Shown here piece after piece: positions 59,090-64,000 of a DNA stretch of 64,000 nt (positions within the stretch are counted from its first letter, which is position 1; every line of letters begins with the position of its first letter). The position numbers were made by a program, and so were the translations under genes. This DNA is from DATKZS01 sp035527835 [NCBI: bacterium] (GTDB taxonomy: Bacteria; RBG-13-61-14): contig DATKZS010000103.1 of assembly GCA_035527835.1 (NCBI GenBank), positions 1-64,000 on the forward strand. Reading direction: 5' to 3'. Under the pieces are notes generated by a model. It did no database searches. It saw nothing but the letters and a program-made list of their open reading frames with translations, and had not been told where the DNA came from.

Positions 59090-60720
59090 CCTCCCTGCTC
59101 CCTCAACGCCCGGACCACGGCCCGGCCCGGAATACCGTAGATGATCACCGACCCGCGCTCGACCATCCGCACCGGGAAGCGGTCCGCTGAAAAAATCCGG
59201 GCCAGCGCCTGGCTCAGCATTCCGTTGCCGTAGGCGATGTTGAAAATCCAGACCGTGGCGTCTTCCCGGACCGGCGCGGCCCGCGTGAGCTCCCTGAGAC
59301 GCGCGAGCAGCTCGAGGCGGCCGGGAGAATTCCCCAGGTCCGTGTCAAAATAAAAAGTCACGCCCCGGTAGCGGGTCCGGGCCAGGCCCTCCGCCACCGG
59401 CTCCGCCGGCTCCGGCCACGCCGCGAACCGGAGGTAAGCTCCCGCCTGCGATGGGCACAGCACCAGATCGTCAGGCCCCGCCTGGCTCCGCAGGTAATCG
59501 AACGCCTGGTCGTACGCCGCCCGCGTGATCGTGAACTCCGTCTTCACCGCCTGTTCGCGGCCCCGTAAAAAATCGCTCTTGCCGTAGTTCATGCAGATCA
59601 GCAGTGTGGACAGAACCAGCAGAATGAGGCCGGCCCGGGACCAGACGCCGGAATCGGCGCGCGGCAACTCCCGCTTCTTCTCCTCCGGCGCGCGCTCCAA
59701 TAATCGCGCGCCCGCCGCATAAATGAATTGCGCCGACGATCCCGCCAGGATCGCGGCGAAGGGGAAGAGGAACATGTCGTGCCGCGAGCCGTAGAGCGGG
59801 TAAAGGTCCAGGAGCGACAGCATGAGCGTGAGCAGGAACGCGAGAGCGGCCATGGCCGCCCATTCGCCGCGCCCGCTCCGGAGAAGCGCGTAAAAGCCGA
59901 ACAGCGTGAGCGCCGCGGCCAGCGGCGCGATGCCCGGATGAAAAAGAAAAAAGAAGAGCGTATAGACGTGGCTCATCAGCGCGGCAGGACTGTGCGCCAC
60001 CCCCGGAGCCAGATAACTCTCCATCCAGGATGCATGGGACGACGTGAGGTGTCTCAGGTGGAAAAAATAAAACACCGCCGCCAGCGCCGCCAGCGGCAGA
60101 TGAAACAGCGACCACTCCAGGTACTCCCGCGCCGGACGACGCCGGAGAAGCAGCTTCAAGAACCACGTCCCGCCCACCGCCGCCGCCGCCAGAACCGCCG
60201 AGTAATGGAACGACAGCGCCGCCGCCATCGCCGCGACGTATCCCCACGCCTGGCCCCGGCGCCCGCCCTCCGCGTAAGCGCCATACGACCACAGCGCCAG
60301 CGCCAGGAACAAACTAAGCGCCGCGTACGGCCGGATCACCTCCGACATCAGCACCGGCCCGTAGCCCAGCGCCGCCGCGGCCGCCATGGCCAGCCCCGAC
60401 GCCGTCCCGCTCACCCGCCGCCCCAAAAAATAAAACACCACCGGAAGCAGAGCGCCCGGAGCGAGCGAAGAGGCCTTGAGGAAATAAATGTTGTGGCTGG
60501 CCATCAGCAGGTAATGCATCAGGAAAAAATGGAACGGCGGATGGGCCTGCGACAACGTCCCCCTGAAAACCGCCGCCGGGTCGGGACCGCCGGAGATCGC
60601 CAGGATCAAGGCCTCGTCCGGCGACAGGTAATAATTCCACAGGCCCCATACCCGGATGAACAGTCCCACCGCCGTGAGCCAGGCCAGGGACAGGGCCACA
60701 ATATATCCATTCCGCTTCAT
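59086..60720 (-). CDS. PMT-like multi-spanning glycosyltransferase
   Basis: 544 residues with about ten to eleven membrane helices. The first periplasmic loop carries YLSPDEALIL, an acidic motif as in the ArnT/PMT (GT39/GT83) lipid-linked sugar transferases, and the C-terminal third is a soluble domain with DLVLCPSQAGAY. It probably transfers a sugar from a polyprenyl carrier to a protein or lipid. Start uncertain: ATG at 60720, or a GTG ten codons earlier. No sugar-synthesis genes nearby. Confidence 0.75.
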   Translation of the reverse strand: MKRNGYIVALSLAWLTAVGLFIRVWGLWNYYLSPDEALILAISGGPDPAAVFRGTLSQAHPPFHFFLMHYLLMASHNIYFLKASSLAPGALLPVVFYFLGRRVSGTASGLAMAAAAALGYGPVLMSEVIRPYAALSLFLALALWSYGAYAEGGRRGQAWGYVAAMAAALSFHYSAVLAAAAVGGTWFLKLLLRRRPAREYLEWSLFHLPLAALAAVFYFFHLRHLTSSHASWMESYLAPGVAHSPAALMSHVYTLFFFLFHPGIAPLAAALTLFGFYALLRSGRGEWAAMAALAFLLTLMLSLLDLYPLYGSRHDMFLFPFAAILAGSSAQFIYAAGARLLERAPEEKKRELPRADSGVWSRAGLILLVLSTLLICMNYGKSDFLRGREQAVKTEFTITRAAYDQAFDYLRSQAGPDDLVLCPSQAGAYLRFAAWPEPAEPVAEGLARTRYRGVTFYFDTDLGNSPGRLELLARLRELTRAAPVREDATVWIFNIAYGNGMLSQALARIFSADRFPVRMVERGSVIIYGIPGRAVVRALREQGG

Positions 60721-60771
60721 GCGTTGTTTCAACCGCCGTACCGCGCGCACTGCAAAGCGCCGGAATGGCCC

Positions 60772-61632
60772 TCAGTCTTCAGTCTCGCCGGCGAATTCCC
60801 ACTCGAACCCGACCGAGACCGCGTCGTGGTCGGACAGGGGCCGGCCTTTGCGGTCCGCGAAGCGCTCGGTCTCGACCTTGTACGCGACCGGCCGGAGCGA
60901 AAGGCCCGCGCCGCTCCGGAACATGACGCGGTCAATCCTCTCACGCCCGCAGTTAAGCGCCCGGCAGGAATCGGTCAGGCCCTGGGAGGTCAGGATTTTA
61001 TCGAGCAGCTCCAGGTTTTCCGCGCGCTTCGGACTGAGGTTCCAGTCGCCCGCCAGGATGACCGCCCGTCCCGCCGAGCGCGCGGCCAGGGCGGTGATCA
61101 ACTGGTCCATCTCCGCGGCCCGCGCCGCCAGGTCGCCCTCCGCCCCGCCCGCGTCAAAGTGCAGGTTGTAGACCTCGAGGAACACGCCCGGCGCGAGCTC
61201 GTGCGCCGCCACGGAGAAACCCTTGGGGGTAAGACAGTCGCTGCCGGAATCGAGATGGCCGTGGCAGGCCTCCCACGCGGCATGCTCGACCGCGCCCATG
61301 GGGAAGCGGGAAAAGCGCGCCAGCCCGTCGCCGAAAATCCCGGAACGGCTCCGCCCCGAGTAATAGGGATGATCGTCTTGCGACCGCAGGTCCCGGCCGT
61401 AAACAAAGTCTTCCTGCACCACCACGATGTCAAAAGCGGAGAGGCGCGGGCTGATCATTTTCGAATACCACAAAGGATGAGATTGCGAAATGCCCTCCGG
61501 AAGGCCGGCCACGTTGTAGGTCAGGATGGTGAAACTCCCCGACCGCGGCGCCGCTCCCTTTAAGCACGGGGCCAGAATGAGACCGGCCAAGACCGAAGCG
61601 ACGGCCAGAACGCGGCGGGCCGTTAGCGGCAT
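60772..61632 (-). CDS. Exported endonuclease/exonuclease/phosphatase-family protein
   Basis: 286 residues. Signal peptide (about 1-28). EEP-fold motifs in order: LTYNVAGLPE, VVVQEDF, YNLHFDAG, LAGDWNLS, RIDRVMF and LSDHDAVSV, supplying the metal ligands and catalytic His. Exported members include DNase I-like nucleases and sphingomyelinase-like phosphodiesterases; substrate cannot be chosen. GGGAGGG precedes the ATG at 61632; a longer frame upstream is unsupported. Confidence 0.85.
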   Translation of the reverse strand: MPLTARRVLAVASVLAGLILAPCLKGAAPRSGSFTILTYNVAGLPEGISQSHPLWYSKMISPRLSAFDIVVVQEDFVYGRDLRSQDDHPYYSGRSRSGIFGDGLARFSRFPMGAVEHAAWEACHGHLDSGSDCLTPKGFSVAAHELAPGVFLEVYNLHFDAGGAEGDLAARAAEMDQLITALAARSAGRAVILAGDWNLSPKRAENLELLDKILTSQGLTDSCRALNCGRERIDRVMFRSGAGLSLRPVAYKVETERFADRKGRPLSDHDAVSVGFEWEFAGETED

Positions 61633-61669
61633 GATGAATCCCTCCCCGATTTTCTCCGGCGCCATGACG

Positions 61670-62923
61670 CTAATTCCCGGTGAAGTCGAAGACGGCCTTG
61701 ACCGCGCCCGACCCGGACTTGTCCGCCAGCGCGTCAAACGCATCCTGAAAGCGCTCGAGCCGGAACTTGTGCGTGACCAGGGAGGCCGGGTCGAGCCTCC
61801 CGGCCTGGAGAAAGTCCAGGTAAAACTCGAACCCGTGCGCGCGCCGGCCCGCGAAGTGTTCCATGGCGAACGCGTTCGACCCGATGATCTCAAGCTCCTT
61901 GAAATAATGCGGCGTGTTCTCGCACCGCGCCGGCGTGGAAACCCCCGTGAACACCAGCCGCCCCCGGCACCGCAAAAACCTCATGCCGGCCTCCAGGCTG
62001 GCCGCGCTCCCGATGGTGTCTATGATCCCGTCCACCCCGTCCATGGCCCACTTCGAGCCCTGGTAAGGCGTGTACAGCTCCGCCCCCGTGTGCTCCGCGA
62101 CCTCCTCCACCAGCGCCGCGCCGCTGCTTGTAAATACCCGCTCCGCCCCCAGCTTTAACGCCAGCTCCTTCTGAAAACCATGGCGGCCCACCGCCAGCAC
62201 CCTTTTAACGCCGAAAATATTTTTCAAGCACATGACGGTGGCCAGCCCGATCACCCCGAGCCCGTAAACCAGCACCACCGCCTCCGGCGCCGGCTCGAGC
62301 GCGAGGCACGAGTGGAACGCCACCGCAAACGGGTCCGCCAGCACCGCCGCCTCGAAGCTCACGCCCTCCGGCGCCACGAAGCACTGCGACTCGTGCACCG
62401 CGACATAAGGCGCGAAGCCGCCGAAGCCGGTGGCCACCCCGAGGTGCATTCCGGCCGGGAGCGCGCCGCGCCTGAAGTTATGGCAGTGCGTGTAATCTCC
62501 CGCCGCGCACCGCGCGCACACCGGACGGATTCCGCGTGGAGCGCACGAGAGCCACGGGCTGATGGCCACCCGGTCGCCCGCCTTTACCCGGCTGACCCCG
62601 GGCCCCGCGGTCTCCACCGTGCCCACCGCCTCGTGCCCCATGATCTGCGGGAAGCTGATGAAACTCCGGAGCGGATTGTCCGCCGCGCCCGACAGCGTCA
62701 GCTCCATCATGTCGCTCCCGCAAATCCCGCAGTACGCCGTCCGCACCAGCGCCCAGTCGTCCGCCGGCAGCCCCGGCACCGGCACCTGCTTGATCCCCAC
62801 CGGACCGCCCGGCTTCCAATGCCCGCCCGGAGACAGATACCCGCGCAGCTTGGAGACGGCGAGCCTGGCCAGGCTGAACTCGAACACCAGCGCCGGCATG
62901 GTCTTCCCCGTGCCCTGGCTCAT
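61670..62923 (-). CDS. Zinc-dependent medium-chain dehydrogenase
   Basis: 417 residues. MDR/alcohol dehydrogenase family: catalytic zinc ligands in YCGICGSD and MGHE, a four-cysteine structural zinc loop (CAPRGIRPVCARCAAGDYTHC), and the Rossmann VLVYGLGVIGLA motif. Oxidises an alcohol or polyol with NAD(P); substrate unknown. An N-terminal extension (about 45 residues) precedes the usual start of the fold. Its start overlaps the upstream homologue by 4 bases (tandem operon). Confidence 0.88.
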   Translation of the reverse strand: MSQGTGKTMPALVFEFSLARLAVSKLRGYLSPGGHWKPGGPVGIKQVPVPGLPADDWALVRTAYCGICGSDMMELTLSGAADNPLRSFISFPQIMGHEAVGTVETAGPGVSRVKAGDRVAISPWLSCAPRGIRPVCARCAAGDYTHCHNFRRGALPAGMHLGVATGFGGFAPYVAVHESQCFVAPEGVSFEAAVLADPFAVAFHSCLALEPAPEAVVLVYGLGVIGLATVMCLKNIFGVKRVLAVGRHGFQKELALKLGAERVFTSSGAALVEEVAEHTGAELYTPYQGSKWAMDGVDGIIDTIGSAASLEAGMRFLRCRGRLVFTGVSTPARCENTPHYFKELEIIGSNAFAMEHFAGRRAHGFEFYLDFLQAGRLDPASLVTHKFRLERFQDAFDALADKSGSGAVKAVFDFTGN

Positions 62924-63999
62924 GGCCGCCTCCCCGGGTCCGGGAACGCAAACACCACCTTGACCGCCCGCGCCTTCTTCTGCTCGTGCGCAACGGCCAG
63001 CGCGTCCTTGTAATCCGCGAGCGGGAACTGGTGCGTCACCATGAGCGACGGATCAACCCGGCCCTCCGTGAGGAATCGGAAGTAATGATAATACGAGTGC
63101 TCGCGCCGGCCCTCGAATTCCTCGACGGCAAAGGCGTTGCTCCCGATGATCCGGAGGTCCTTGAAATACCACGGCGTCCACTCGAACCGCGCCGGCTTGG
63201 CCACCCCCGTAACCACGATCGCGCCCGCCAGCGGCCGGCCGTCCCCGTCCCTCGTCCGCGCCTTCACGATCCGCACCCCGGTCTCCAGCGTCTCCCGGGA
63301 CGCCACCGTGTCGAACAGGTAATCCACGCCCTCGATCAGCCACGGCCGCTCCCGCTTGAACGCGTAAACCTCGCTGCCCGTGAACTCCGCGACCCGCTCC
63401 ACCACCGCGCGCGCCGGCCATGCCGGGAGCACCAGGTCGGCCCCGAACTTTTGCGCCATCTGGGCCTGGTGCGGGAACGCCGCGATGGCGATGACCTTGA
63501 CCTCGGCAAACACCCTTTTCAGGATGTGCACCGTGAGCAGGCCCAGGTTGCCGCACCCGTAAACCGCGCACACCGACCCGGGCCGCGGCCGGACCTTGAG
63601 AACCGAGTGGAACGCCACCGAGAACGGGTCCGCCAGCACCGCCTGCTCCCAGGTGACGTGGTCGGGGATGGGCACGGCCATGCTCTCGTGCGCGGGCGCC
63701 AGCTCCGCGAAGCCGCCGGTGGCGTCCGAGCTGTTGCCGGTGTGGATGCCCGGCGTGATCGCGCCCTTGGTGAAGTTGCGGCACTGCGTGTTGTTGCCCG
63801 CGGCGCAGGCCGGGCACGGCGGATCAATCCCCCGCACCGCGCACGACAGCCACGGGTTCAGCGCCACCCGGTCGCCCGGCTGCACCCGCTTGACCGCCGG
63901 CCCCGTCCGCTCCACGTGGCCCACAACCTCGTGACCCAGCACCTGCGGCCACGAGATCACCGCCGTCATCGGGTTGTCCCGGTTCCCGTCCAGGAACAC
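62920..63999 (-). CDS. Zinc-dependent medium-chain dehydrogenase, 5' end outside window
   Basis: At least 359 residues visible; the N-terminus lies beyond 64000. Same family as the next gene downstream: LGHEVVGHVE, structural-zinc cysteines in CAVRGIDPPCPACAAGNNTQC, and the Rossmann VYGCGNLGLL motif. The pair look like diverged duplicates and may act on successive or related substrates. Stop overlaps the following ATG. Confidence 0.88.
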   Translation of the reverse strand: MFLDGNRDNPMTAVISWPQVLGHEVVGHVERTGPAVKRVQPGDRVALNPWLSCAVRGIDPPCPACAAGNNTQCRNFTKGAITPGIHTGNSSDATGGFAELAPAHESMAVPIPDHVTWEQAVLADPFSVAFHSVLKVRPRPGSVCAVYGCGNLGLLTVHILKRVFAEVKVIAIAAFPHQAQMAQKFGADLVLPAWPARAVVERVAEFTGSEVYAFKRERPWLIEGVDYLFDTVASRETLETGVRIVKARTRDGDGRPLAGAIVVTGVAKPARFEWTPWYFKDLRIIGSNAFAVEEFEGRREHSYYHYFRFLTEGRVDPSLMVTHQFPLADYKDALAVAHEQKKARAVKVVFAFPDPGRRP

Positions 64000-64000
64000 C

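Noticed and set aside
1-64000. CRISPR array
   Set aside because: The repeats seen are short, irregular and inverted, without regular spacers or cas genes.

Overview
The window is a GC-rich stretch of a Gram-negative bacterial chromosome. Signs are outer-membrane lipoprotein and beta-barrel genes, signal peptides, and multiheme cytochromes with System II (Ccs) maturation. Split glycine decarboxylase subunits, an oxygen-sensitive glycyl radical enzyme and a very large cytochrome complement point to an anaerobic or facultatively anaerobic, respiring, probably uncultivated lineage of the Desulfobacterota/Nitrospirota type. That placement is inference from gene content, not phylogeny.

Layout. 1-9.7 kb: housekeeping genes (TPR protein, gcvT-gcvPA-gcvPB followed by a KamA/EpmB-like radical SAM gene, a REC-GGDEF regulator, shikimate kinase, a START-like secreted protein) and a broken toxin-antitoxin-like pair. 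9.8-14.2 kb, minus strand: a three-component system (PhnD-like sensor, histidine kinase, NtrC-type activator), read divergently from the next block. 14.9-37.3 kb, plus strand: an electron-transfer region of 17 genes plus one intervening unknown. It encodes about 83 predicted haem c sites: a 13-haem outer-membrane lipoprotein, a beta-barrel, a second 13-haem protein, a tetrahaem c554-like carrier, Ccs1/CcsA, two multihaem-c/cytochrome-b fusions (14 and 11 haems), a 9-haem anchored protein, Rieske and cytochrome b, a repeat-containing unknown, a tetrahaem/FeS/NrfD module, a 15-haem NapC-like protein, a 72-residue unknown and a HemX/CcsA-like protein. hemA follows at once. The simplest reading is a complete route from quinol through the periplasm to the cell surface (porin-cytochrome conduit, extracellular electron transfer), with cytochrome maturation and haem supply alongside.

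38.9-45.5 kb, minus strand: a lower-GC accessory island of small unknown genes and a cytosolic DmsA/DmsB-like molybdoenzyme, bounded by inverted copies of a 24-base motif and holding a 66-base direct repeat and a tRNA-Lys-like remnant. 45.6-53 kb: a GAF-GGDEF cyclase, ruvX-mltG-queE, an Fe-S protein and a glycyl radical enzyme. 53-64 kb: a secreted protein, a nucleotidyltransferase pair, proS, a DUF104 antitoxin with a truncated PIN toxin, a DUF1844 protein, an HtrA protease, a PMT-like membrane protein, an EEP-family hydrolase and two tandem zinc dehydrogenases, the last cut by the window edge.

Intergenic spaces carry several families of short triplicated repeats, mostly as inverted pairs, and a ~140-base sequence occurs twice (1-140 and 20688-20827). 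Several genes lacking a Shine-Dalgarno have a -10-like hexamer 6-8 bases before the start codon, suggesting leaderless transcripts.
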